The notes below the pieces were generated by a model, which did not search any database, was not told the DNA's origin, and saw only the letters and a list, made by a program, of their open reading frames with translations. Of a stretch of 64,000 bases of DNA, positions 54,379-62,839 are shown in pieces. Where the stretch lies: assembly GCF_900185015.1 (NCBI RefSeq), contig NZ_FXYD01000003.1, positions 434,001-498,000 on the forward strand. Reading direction: 5' to 3'. The first letter of the stretch is position 1; each line of letters opens with the position of its first letter. Source of the DNA: Octadecabacter ascidiaceicola (GTDB taxonomy: Bacteria > Pseudomonadota > Alphaproteobacteria > Rhodobacterales > Rhodobacteraceae). Made by a program: the position numbers and the translations under genes.

Positions 54379-56752
54379 TTGAAAACACCTTAAGGAGGTC
54401 CGAAGGACGCGTCCGTGCAAGCTTTCGCGCTGGCCACAAGGCTGCAAGTACCGCCGCGCCAACTGCGAAAACCGCAAGACGCGCGTAGTCCAGCGGGAAC
54501 AAGAACATTGGCAAACGCCAGCCGAACGCCTCGACATTCACAACGGCCAATAGCGTCCAAGCCAAGGCTAGGCCCAGCGGGAGGGCAAGCCCTGCGGTGA
54601 GGAGCGCCAGCAAGACGGCGCGGATAATTTCAATGCGGCCCAACCGTGCCCGCGTAAGCCCCTGCGCCCATACTGGGGCGAGTTGCGGTAAGCGCATCGT
54701 TGCAAGGGTCAGAAGGCTCATCAGGATTGCAAATCCAGCCACCGCGAGGGTCAGCACATTCAGCGCGCCAGTAACGGTAAACGTGCGATCGAACACGCTG
54801 AGAGAGAACGCCTTGATCCCCGCTTGGTTAACCATTTGTGCGTCCGCGAGGCTGAAATCTTTTCGCAGGGCTTCTGTCAGCACAGGCACATCGGCGGCGT
54901 CCATCCGCAGGCCAAAACGGTTAGGCCTGATATCGGGGAATAAGCGTTTGAACGTGGTTTCAGTGACAATGATTTGCCCGATTGGGTTGCCGTAGTCACC
55001 GTAGATCCCAAGAACTGGAAAGGCCTCGCCAGCCAAAGTGATGTCGTCCCCAATCGCAATTTCGGCACGCCGTGCGAGTTGTTCGTTAATGGCGGCACCC
55101 TCACCCGCCTCAATCCGTGCCCATGCGTCATCGGCAGATTGGAGGAACAGCCAGTTCTCGCGATAGGTGCTGTGCGCTGTCGGACCGTAGATTTCAGACG
55201 GAAGGCCGCGCACGTCTTGATTGGCGGATTGGATGGGTAAAACTTTGCCCACGCGTGGGGTTAGGTAAGTTTGCAGTTCCGCGGCTTGGTCAGCGTCGTC
55301 GGCATAGACGTAAAATTCAGAGGCTAGGCGTTGGTCCAAGAATCCCGTGAACGTCAGGCGGAAACTGCTGACCATTGTTGAGACACCGACGTTTGCAGCC
55401 ATCGCCAATAACAGGGCCATCAACGCCAAAGACAGCCCCGGTAGTTGCTGGCGCGTGTCCGCCCAGAACCATTCAGCGGTGACCGATTTAGCGCGTGACG
55501 CCCCAAACGCAAGTACGCGATCAAGAACAACGGGAAGCGCCAATGCTGCGCCAATCAACAGCGCGGCGAGCATGCCAAAGCCTGCTGCAAGGCCGCTTCC
55601 GAAAATCCCCAACAGACCCGCGAGGACCAGAAGTCCGACCGCTAGGCCAGCTTGATACATGCGCCCTTTACCCGCCTGCATCGCCCACGCACGGGGTCGC
55701 GCCGATGCGAGCAATGGCATACGCGCGAGTTGAAACAAGGATGCCGCGGCCGCCATGCAGGTACCGCCTACTGCGATCATAAGGCCGGATAGCCACCATT
55801 CAGGGCGCAATTGCAGCGTGCCGGATACGGATTCGCCGTACAGGCCCGAAATCGTTGCGGCGACGTCAGGCAGTAGCGCCGCGGCGACAAGGTAACCAAG
55901 CCCGACACCAATCGCGCCTGCGATGAGGGACAAAACAAGTAGCTCAACCGCGATCAAGGCGATCAGTCGGCGTAGCGGAAAGCCCAGCGCACGCAGCGTA
56001 CGAATGACCGGACGGCGTTGTTCAAACGCTAACCCAATAGCCCCATGCACAATGAAAATACCAACAGCAAACGCCAACAACCCGAACGCGGTGAGGTTGA
56101 GGTGAAAACTGTCTGTTAGCCGACCAACATCTGATCCGTCTTGCGGCGCACGCAGTGTCAGGTGGGGTGCGACCTCGGCCAGTGGTGTCTGTACGATCGG
56201 CTGAGTTGGAGAAACGAGGAGACGGCTAAGCGTGTTTTCCAACCCCAAAAGGCGTTGCGCGGTTCCAACGTCGGTAATGATAACGCCCGGTGCTGCGTCC
56301 GGCGTAACAACGCGGGTGATGTCGTAGGCCCCCAGCCTCTCAAATGTATCTTGCGTTGCAAATAAAACGCCACCCGCAAGAGCATCGATTGTCAGGTTGC
56401 CATCGTCCGCTCCCATTGTGGCCAGTCCGCTTGGGGAAGTCAGCGGGTCCAGCCCGATCAGGCGAACGCCGTCGAGGCGCCCTTCGACAACGGGGCTGAT
56501 CAACCACCCTGCGCGGCGCAGGCGAATGTAGTCGGCTTGAGGAATTGCACCGTCATCAGAGGTGATCTGCGCGAAGCGGCCTTCGCCCAGTGTTTGCGCC
56601 GCCGCATCATAGCTTGCCCGCGCTTCCGCGTTCACGGCCTGAACGCCAGACCAAAGCGCCGTGGCGAGAGACAAGCCAACGATCAAAGTGAAAAGCTGCA
56701 TCGGGTTGCGCAGCCAATGGGATAACAGTGCCTGTAATCCCACCTTGGTCAT
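54368..56752 (-). CDS. FtsX-like ABC transporter permease
   Basis: 794 residues. Layout: N-terminal helix (QLFTLIVGLSLATALWSGVQ), a large periplasmic domain, a three-helix FtsX block near 215-340, more helices with a middle periplasmic domain, and a last three-helix block (LNVLTLAVAGFAILMSLLTL onward). This doubled architecture is that of the large permeases that work with a LolD-like ATPase. Its ATG overlaps the stop of the ATPase (four bases), and its end overlaps the lipocalin gene. Role: lipid or lipoprotein handling at the inner membrane (inference). Confidence 0.9.
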   Translation of the reverse strand: MTKVGLQALLSHWLRNPMQLFTLIVGLSLATALWSGVQAVNAEARASYDAAAQTLGEGRFAQITSDDGAIPQADYIRLRRAGWLISPVVEGRLDGVRLIGLDPLTSPSGLATMGADDGNLTIDALAGGVLFATQDTFERLGAYDITRVVTPDAAPGVIITDVGTAQRLLGLENTLSRLLVSPTQPIVQTPLAEVAPHLTLRAPQDGSDVGRLTDSFHLNLTAFGLLAFAVGIFIVHGAIGLAFEQRRPVIRTLRALGFPLRRLIALIAVELLVLSLIAGAIGVGLGYLVAAALLPDVAATISGLYGESVSGTLQLRPEWWLSGLMIAVGGTCMAAAASLFQLARMPLLASARPRAWAMQAGKGRMYQAGLAVGLLVLAGLLGIFGSGLAAGFGMLAALLIGAALALPVVLDRVLAFGASRAKSVTAEWFWADTRQQLPGLSLALMALLLAMAANVGVSTMVSSFRLTFTGFLDQRLASEFYVYADDADQAAELQTYLTPRVGKVLPIQSANQDVRGLPSEIYGPTAHSTYRENWLFLQSADDAWARIEAGEGAAINEQLARRAEIAIGDDITLAGEAFPVLGIYGDYGNPIGQIIVTETTFKRLFPDIRPNRFGLRMDAADVPVLTEALRKDFSLADAQMVNQAGIKAFSLSVFDRTFTVTGALNVLTLAVAGFAILMSLLTLATMRLPQLAPVWAQGLTRARLGRIEIIRAVLLALLTAGLALPLGLALAWTLLAVVNVEAFGWRLPMFLFPLDYARLAVFAVGAAVLAALWPARKLARTRPSDLLKVFSNER

Positions 56753-57405
56753 GCTAAGCGCCCTGCCCTTAGGTGTAGGCGCCGGCCCATTCGCCCAGCG
56801 AGGCGTTCAGAGTGCGTCACCATCAGCAGCGCGGCCTGCGTTTCCGCGGCCAATTCAAGCATGAGGTCCATGACGGAATCTGCGGTGGCCTCATCCAGAT
56901 TGCCAGTGGGTTCGTCCGCAAGGATCAAGGCGGGACGTGCGGCTAAGGTACGTGCAATCGCGACCCGTTGCTGTTGCCCCCCTGACAGCTGCTCGGGGTA
57001 TTTCGACATCTGATCGGATAGGCCCATGCGTGTCGCGAGGTCTTTGATCCATGCCTTATCTTCGCGCCCGCCAAGACGGGCTTGGAATGCAATGTTGGAC
57101 GCGACCGTCAGGGAAGGAATGAGGTTAAATTGCTGAAAAATAACGCCAGCTTTGTCGCGCCGGATGGCAGCGCGTGCAGCGTCGTCCATGGCGCCAATGT
57201 CGGTTCCGTCAATCTCAACCCGCCCTGAATCAGGCTGATCCAGCCCACCAACCAAATGCAAAAGCGTGCTTTTTCCGGAGCCGGATTCGCCAGTCAATGC
57301 AAGGGTCGCACCTGTTTCCATCTCCATGCTAATCCCATTTAGGATCGGCAGAGGGCCATCTGGACCGGGGTAGGTTTTGACGAGATCAGTTACACGTAAC
57401 AACAT
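56749..57405 (-). CDS. LolD/MacB-type ABC transporter ATP-binding protein
   Basis: 218 residues. Walker A GESGSGKSTLLHLVGGLDQP; signature LSGGQQQRVAIARTLAARPA; Walker B LILADEPTGNLDEATAD; His switch VTHSERLAGR. It energises the FtsX-like permease encoded downstream. Start ATG 57405. First gene of a three-gene overlapping operon. Confidence 0.95.
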   Translation of the reverse strand: MLLRVTDLVKTYPGPDGPLPILNGISMEMETGATLALTGESGSGKSTLLHLVGGLDQPDSGRVEIDGTDIGAMDDAARAAIRRDKAGVIFQQFNLIPSLTVASNIAFQARLGGREDKAWIKDLATRMGLSDQMSKYPEQLSGGQQQRVAIARTLAARPALILADEPTGNLDEATADSVMDLMLELAAETQAALLMVTHSERLAGRMGRRLHLRAGRLA

Positions 57406-57566
57406 TGGCCCTCTATCCCAGCATGCCGTGCTGACGGCAAGTTACTGTCGCGAGGTTATATCAAATGCCAGCAATGAACATGGCCTGCGTTAGGTTTTTG
57501 GAAACATCTGTGCGTTCAATTCTCAAGCGTGGGGGCAATCAACGCGATTGCCGAGAGGGATTACTA
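57406..57566. other. Non-coding gap before thiolase region
   Basis: Together with the following small frame this makes a 408-bp gap between the ABC ATPase and the thiolase gene, with no clear gene. No promoter pair could be fixed. Confidence 0.35.
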
Positions 57567-57731
57567 ATGGTCAAAGAAAACAACGCAGTGCCTGTAATGA
57601 AACTGAGCGAAACACATGCGGATGCAATCAATCAGGAAAGCGACGGCATGGCTGTATTTCGTATCTGGACGCTTCTGACAGGCGGGGAAACCATGCGGGA
57701 CTTAACTGTTGCGAACCGAAGGTTGGGATAG
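57567..57731 (+). CDS. Possible small protein, 54 aa
   Basis: Reads MVKENNAVPVMKLSETHADA onward to ANRRLG, with GAGAGGGA seven bases before the ATG. No signal peptide or membrane segment and no recognised motif. It could be a genuine small protein or chance; only the ribosome site supports it. Confidence 0.3.
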   Translation: MVKENNAVPVMKLSETHADAINQESDGMAVFRIWTLLTGGETMRDLTVANRRLG

Positions 57732-57813
57732 CTGATAGAACCGCGCCGTGACGTCAGTCTTGGCACAACGGCGCGGGTTGTTAGGGTGGCTCCAACATTA
57801 AAGGGAGCCTATC

Positions 57814-58989
57814 ATGTCCGACATCGTCATTCTTTCCGGAGCACGCACCGCCATCGGCGGCTTTGGTGGTAGTCTTGCGGGAATTACGCCCATTGATCTT
57901 GGGACGATTGTTGCAAAGGCCGCTATGGAGCGCGGTGGGGTCGCCCCCGATCAATTAAACCACGTGGCCTTCGGGCATGTCATCAATACCGAGCCACGCG
58001 ATATGTACCTTAGTCGCGTCGCAGCAATGGGCGCCGGCATTCCAGAGACAGTTCCTGCGATGAACGTGAACCGCCTTTGCGGATCTGGCCTGCAAGCGAT
58101 TGTATCTGTCATTCAGTCTCTCATGCTGGGAGACGCCGAATTCGCCCTCGCTGGCGGCGCTGAAAGCATGAGCCGGGCGCCCCACATTCTTCCAGATGCG
58201 CGGTGGGGTGCAAAAATGGGTGACGTCACGGGGCGTGACATGATGTTGGGCGCGTTGAATTGTCCGTTCGGGACGGGGCACATGGGCGTCACGGCTGAGA
58301 ACGTGGCGGCTGAACATGACATCACGCGCAATGATCAGGATGCGTTCGCGCTGGCATCGCAAGAACGTGCTGCGAAGGCGATCGACGCTGGGTATTTCGA
58401 CGATCAGATCGTTCCGGTTGAGGTCAAACAACGCCGCGAAATGGTTGAATTCAAGCGCGACGAACATCCGAAGGCGACAACAATAGAAGCGCTGGGCAGC
58501 CTCCGGACTGTCTTTCAGAAGGATGGCACGGTTACGGCAGGCAACGCGTCTGGTATTAATGACGGCGCAGCGGCGATTGTCTTGGCAACGGTCGACGCGG
58601 CCAACGCAGCAGGATTGACGCCGAAGTTCCGGGTATTGGGATATGCGCACGCCGGTGTCCGACCCGAAGTTATGGGGATCGGACCCGTACCCGCAGTAGA
58701 AAACCTGCTTGTCAAAACCGGTCTTTCCGTCGCTGATTTCGATGTCATTGAAAGTAACGAGGCCTTCGCGTCACAAGCCTTGGCGGTGACTAAGGGTTTG
58801 GGTCTTGATCCTGCGAAAGTGAACCCGAATGGGGGTGCGATTGCATTGGGGCATCCGGTCGGGGCGACTGGGGCAATCATTACCGTGAAGGCGATGTATG
58901 AGTTGGAACGCACCGCTGGAAAGCGCGCATTGATCACGATGTGTATCGGCGGCGGTCAAGGTATCGCACTGGCGATTGAACGGATCTAG
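57814..58989 (+). CDS. Acetyl-CoA C-acyltransferase (thiolase)
   Basis: 391 residues. Catalyses thiolytic cleavage or Claisen condensation of acyl-CoA. Active-site nucleophile in NVNRLCGSGLQAIVSVIQSL (Cys about 89), His in NGGAIALGHPVGATGAII, acid/base Cys in MCIGGGQGIALAI. Of the type used for both acetoacetyl-CoA formation (polyhydroxybutyrate) and beta-oxidation; sequence alone does not choose. GGGAG site before ATG. Its 3' end overlaps yaaA by four bases, convergently. Confidence 0.93.
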   Translation: MSDIVILSGARTAIGGFGGSLAGITPIDLGTIVAKAAMERGGVAPDQLNHVAFGHVINTEPRDMYLSRVAAMGAGIPETVPAMNVNRLCGSGLQAIVSVIQSLMLGDAEFALAGGAESMSRAPHILPDARWGAKMGDVTGRDMMLGALNCPFGTGHMGVTAENVAAEHDITRNDQDAFALASQERAAKAIDAGYFDDQIVPVEVKQRREMVEFKRDEHPKATTIEALGSLRTVFQKDGTVTAGNASGINDGAAAIVLATVDAANAAGLTPKFRVLGYAHAGVRPEVMGIGPVPAVENLLVKTGLSVADFDVIESNEAFASQALAVTKGLGLDPAKVNPNGGAIALGHPVGATGAIITVKAMYELERTAGKRALITMCIGGGQGIALAIERI

Positions 58990-59768
58990 CTCGTCTTTGG
59001 ATCGGGGTAGTCACGTAGGAATACGGGTTTGCCTTCGCTTGAAAGGTCGGGATCAAACGCGTAACCACCTGATGTGAAATCCGTGACACCCTCAAATGTG
59101 GTGATGCGGTTTTCAATGATATGGCGCGCCATCGCCCCACGGGCGCGTTTTGCGAAAAAGCTCACAATCCGAGGGCGATCGTCTTTGATTTCCATGAAGA
59201 CCGGCGTGATGACGTTTAACTTCAGTGCTTTAGTGTCTGCCGCACCGAAGTATTCCTGGCTGGCGCAGTTTACCAAGGTATCCGTACCGCGTTCTTCGCC
59301 GAGCACATTCAATGCCTTGGACAGGGTCGTGCCCCAATAGTCATACAAGGACTTACCACGCCGCGTTTTCAGGCGACTACCCATTTCCAATCGGTATGGT
59401 TGGATCGCATCAAGTGGGCGCAGCAGCCCGTAAAGACCAGACAGAATGCGCAAGTTGTCCTGCGCATAGGCCATGTCTTCATCACTTAACGTTTTCGCTT
59501 CTAGCCCTTGGTAGGTATCGCCATTGAACGCGAGTGCTGCGGGCTTGACGCGATCTGGTGACGGCGCTTCCTCAAAGGCTTTGAAGCGGTCGCGGTTCAG
59601 ACGGGCAAGGTCATCCGAGATCGACATCAAGTCCTTTAGCGCGCCGAGTGTTAGGTTGCGCGATGTCTTGGCCAAACGAACGGCGTCTTCCTGAAAATCG
59701 GGTTCTGTCGGTTCGAATTCTACGGGATCCCAATCGAGGGATTTAGCGGGTGAGATGACGGTTAACAT
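58986..59768 (-). CDS. yaaA: Peroxide stress protein YaaA (DUF328)
   Basis: 260 residues, typical of the family. The N-terminus LTVISPAKSLDWDP, the middle SGLYGLLRPLDAIQPYRLEM and the C-terminal YAFDPDLSSEGKPVFLRDYP are the DUF328 signatures. In E. coli it lowers free intracellular iron during peroxide stress and protects DNA. It follows recQ on the same strand with a 19-bp gap, so the two are probably co-transcribed. Confidence 0.95.
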   Translation of the reverse strand: MLTVISPAKSLDWDPVEFEPTEPDFQEDAVRLAKTSRNLTLGALKDLMSISDDLARLNRDRFKAFEEAPSPDRVKPAALAFNGDTYQGLEAKTLSDEDMAYAQDNLRILSGLYGLLRPLDAIQPYRLEMGSRLKTRRGKSLYDYWGTTLSKALNVLGEERGTDTLVNCASQEYFGAADTKALKLNVITPVFMEIKDDRPRIVSFFAKRARGAMARHIIENRITTFEGVTDFTSGGYAFDPDLSSEGKPVFLRDYPDPKTS

Positions 59769-59787
59769 TGCAAATCAGTTCCTTTGG

Positions 59788-61821
59788 TTAGGCATCGCGC
59801 AGTACGGACAGAAACGCTGTCCCAAAACGGTCAGCGTGGCGTTCTCCAAGAAGGCGGGTGATTGCCTGTTCGTCGCTTGGTTTTTGGCTGGCGACCTTAG
59901 CAAGTTGCGATGCAGAACACGACATCGGTTTATCAGTACCTTCCGGCCCGCGCGACAGGTCTGCTTGCACTTCAAGGAGGCGATCATAAATCGTGCCCTC
60001 TGTCCGGCCCGCAAGTTTCTGGCGTTTTGGGTGGAGGGACTCTGCCTCACCGTTGATGACTTCTATGAAAGCAATTCCATAGCTATCGAGTTTCTTGGTG
60101 CCAACGCCACCAATACGAGCCATGTCATCCAGTGTCGCGGGGCGTTTTTCCGCCATCTCGATGAGGGTTTTGTCATTGAAAACGATATAGGCCGGGCCTC
60201 CGAGCTGTTCCGCGAACGCGCGGCGCTTGGCCTTTAGTGCAGACAGCAATGGCGCGTCTTCTTCAGACACCATTTGCTTAACTTTCGGACCTGACTTGGC
60301 GGATTTGATCGTGTCGCGGCGCAGGTCGATTGTAGCTTCATCGCGTAGGATCGGGCGAGCCTTTTGGGTCATCCGCAAAGCACCGTGGCGTTCCGCATCC
60401 GGTCGCATAAGGTCATGGCCCATCATTTGCCGAAAGATCGCCTGCCATTGAACGCGGCTGTATTCTTTGCCAACGCCAAACGTCGGCAGTTGGTCGTGAC
60501 TACGCTGCGCGACTTTTTCGGTCATGTTACCCAGCAGAATGTCGATGAGGTGACCCGAGCCAAAGCGTTCATCTGTCCGCAATGCGGCTGACAGCGCCAT
60601 GCGGACGGGTGTTGTTCCGTCAAATACATCAGCGGGTTTGTCGCACAGGTCGCAGTGGCCACAGGGCGCTGGGTCTTCACCGAAATAGGACAACAGGTTT
60701 TGGCGGCGACAATGCAATGCTTCGGCGAGGCCGAGGAGCGCGTTTAATCGCCCGTGATCTGCTTCGCGGCGTTCCGGTGGGGCAAGACCTTCGTCGATTT
60801 GTTGACGGCGGTAGCGGATGTCGTCGGGGCCAAACAGCGTCAGGGTTTCGGCTGGCGCACCGTCCCGCCCAGCGCGGCCAATTTCTTGGTAGTAGGATTC
60901 AATGGACTTTGGCAGATCAGCATGGGCGACCCAGCGGATATCCGGTTTGTCGATGCCCATACCAAACGCGATCGTCGCGCAAACGATCAACCCATCTTCT
61001 TGTTGGAAACGTCGTTCGACGTGGCGGCGGTCATCGGCCTCCATCCCGCCGTGATAATGGCAGGCGGTGTGGCCTGCATCGCGCAGCGCCTTCGCAAGCG
61101 TTTCGGTTTTCGCGCGGGTGCCGCAATAGACGATGCCGGCCTGTTCGCGGCGCACGTTCGCAAAGTTTAGTATCTGGGCGCGCGGCCCGTCTTTGGCAGC
61201 AAACGCGAGGTGGATGTTGGGGCGATCAAATCCGTGCAGAAAAATCTCTGGCGGGTGATCACCGAAAAGTTTCGCGACAATTTCATCGCGGGTTTCGGCA
61301 TCCGCAGTGGCGGTAAACGCAGCGAGCGGCACATCAAGGTCACGACGCAGATCACCGATGCGGAGATAGTCGGGGCGGAAATCGTGCCCCCATTGGGACA
61401 CACAATGCGCTTCATCCACCGCAATCATCGAAACACCAGCCTGCCGCAACATCCGCTGCGCGCCGTTTGAAGCGAGGCGTTCGGGGGCAATGTAGAGAAG
61501 CTTTAGCGTGCCGTTTTCGAGGTTACGCCAAACTTCGTCGGTTTCTTCTTCGGTGTTTCCAGATGTCAGCGCGCCCGCAACGACACCTGCCTCCCTTAGC
61601 CCTCGCACTTGGTCACGCATGAGGGCGATGAGCGGCGAGATTACAACAGTGACACCATCACGCACCAAAGCAGGAAGTTGGAAACAGAGGGATTTCCCGC
61701 CGCCCGTCGGCATTATCGCGAGGGTATTTTTGCCGTCGGTCACAGCCTCAACGATCTCTTGCTGGCCCGGACGGAAACCGTCAAAGCCGAAGACGTCGCG
61801 AAGAAGCGTGGCAGCGCTCAT
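59788..61821 (-). CDS. recQ: ATP-dependent DNA helicase RecQ
   Basis: 677 residues. Walker A IMPTGGGKSLCFQLPALV; DEAH-box IAVDEAHCVSQWGHDFRPDY; motif VI YYQEIGRAGRDG. The RQC zinc site is CRRQNLLSYFGEDPAPCGHC plus the next Cys. An HRDC domain follows (MAEKRPATLDDMARIGGVGT). The last 90 residues extend beyond HRDC. DNA repair and recombination, unwinding 3'-to-5'. Followed by yaaA, both suited to damage defence. Confidence 0.96.
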   Translation of the reverse strand: MSAATLLRDVFGFDGFRPGQQEIVEAVTDGKNTLAIMPTGGGKSLCFQLPALVRDGVTVVISPLIALMRDQVRGLREAGVVAGALTSGNTEEETDEVWRNLENGTLKLLYIAPERLASNGAQRMLRQAGVSMIAVDEAHCVSQWGHDFRPDYLRIGDLRRDLDVPLAAFTATADAETRDEIVAKLFGDHPPEIFLHGFDRPNIHLAFAAKDGPRAQILNFANVRREQAGIVYCGTRAKTETLAKALRDAGHTACHYHGGMEADDRRHVERRFQQEDGLIVCATIAFGMGIDKPDIRWVAHADLPKSIESYYQEIGRAGRDGAPAETLTLFGPDDIRYRRQQIDEGLAPPERREADHGRLNALLGLAEALHCRRQNLLSYFGEDPAPCGHCDLCDKPADVFDGTTPVRMALSAALRTDERFGSGHLIDILLGNMTEKVAQRSHDQLPTFGVGKEYSRVQWQAIFRQMMGHDLMRPDAERHGALRMTQKARPILRDEATIDLRRDTIKSAKSGPKVKQMVSEEDAPLLSALKAKRRAFAEQLGGPAYIVFNDKTLIEMAEKRPATLDDMARIGGVGTKKLDSYGIAFIEVINGEAESLHPKRQKLAGRTEGTIYDRLLEVQADLSRGPEGTDKPMSCSASQLAKVASQKPSDEQAITRLLGERHADRFGTAFLSVLRDA

Positions 61822-61889
61822 GTTGGACCCTGTGATTTGAGTGGCATGGTTGCGCGCAAAGAATCACAGGGGGACGCTCGGGGCAAGTG

Positions 61890-62177
61890 TTAGCCTATCG
61901 CGATCAGCTGTCTTTCTAACACAATGCGGATCGCTTCAAGGCCAAGAAGGGCAACCAGTGGTGAAAGGTCGATACCGCTCATCTGTGGGAGAATACGGCG
62001 TATGGGGCCGTAAATCGGTTCAAGCAAACGGGACAAGCTGTACCAAAGCTGGGCAACGAATTGCTGGCGTAGATTGAGAACTTCGAACTGGATCAGCCAT
62101 GACATGATGAAGTGCGCAAAAATGAACAGGCGAGCGACGCCGATGATCATCAGTAAGATTTCAAGCAAAGATGCCAT
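61890..62177 (-). CDS. YggT family membrane protein
   Basis: 95 residues with two hydrophobic segments (LEILLMIIGVARLFIFAHFI; IDLSPLVALLGLEAIRIVL). The motif RLLEPIYGPIRRILPQMSGI in the loop is the YggT signature. Known as a small inner-membrane protein linked to osmotic tolerance in E. coli; role otherwise uncertain. 68 bp upstream of recQ on the same strand. Confidence 0.9.
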   Translation of the reverse strand: MASLLEILLMIIGVARLFIFAHFIMSWLIQFEVLNLRQQFVAQLWYSLSRLLEPIYGPIRRILPQMSGIDLSPLVALLGLEAIRIVLERQLIAIG

Positions 62178-62302
62178 AGCGAGTCCTAAAGTTTGTTTTC
62201 AGAGAGGTAAGCATGGAGGGGTTAAAGGGCAATGACTTTCGCCGTAAACTTTCCGTTGCGTCACCACTTGACGTTAACGTCACTTAATCGTCTGTAGGTT
62301 GC

Positions 62303-62836
62303 ATGTATCCATTTCTCCGCCTTGGCTGGACATTGATGTCAGCCCGCAAAATGCCCCTGATGAACCCGCTGGACATGCACGTGTCCCAGCACCGCTGTCG
62401 GCTGGTTGATTGCGATATCTTCGGCGAGATGAACAACGGCCGAATTCTGACACTTTATGAGATGGGGCGCTTTCAGGCGGCGGTTCGCATGGGGCTTTGG
62501 GCGCTGTTAAAGAAACGGCGTTGGGGGCTGACGGTTGCGGGAACGTCTATCAGGTATCGCAAGCGGATCACCCCGTTTGAAAAGTACGAAACACGCACGC
62601 GCATTGCCACGTGGGACGAGCGGTTCGTCTATATTGAGCAGGGTATGTTCAAGAAGAATGGCGAATGTGCGAGCAATGTGTTGTTCCGCACGGCAGTCGT
62701 ATCAAAGGGCCGCGCGGTTCCTACGGATGAGTTGATCAAGGCGTTGAACATCACCGACCCACGCCCTGAGCCCGCGCCATGGGTCACGAACTGGATAGAA
62801 GCCGAGGCGACACGCGTTTGGCCACCTGAGCTGTAG
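62303..62836 (+). CDS. Acyl-CoA thioesterase-like protein (hotdog fold)
   Basis: 177 residues. The 4HBT-type core is HRCRLVDCDIFGEMNNGRIL (active-site D-x-N region) with TLYEMGRFQAAVRMGLW and later TSIRYRKRITPFEKYETRTR. It resembles the THEM6-type thioesterases of Rhodobacteraceae. Substrate unknown. Its stop is three bases from that of the convergent TPP enzyme gene. Start ATG 62303; in-frame alternatives at codons 12 and 20 are possible. Confidence 0.85.
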   Translation: MYPFLRLGWTLMSARKMPLMNPLDMHVSQHRCRLVDCDIFGEMNNGRILTLYEMGRFQAAVRMGLWALLKKRRWGLTVAGTSIRYRKRITPFEKYETRTRIATWDERFVYIEQGMFKKNGECASNVLFRTAVVSKGRAVPTDELIKALNITDPRPEPAPWVTNWIEAEATRVWPPEL

Positions 62837-62839
62837 GTC

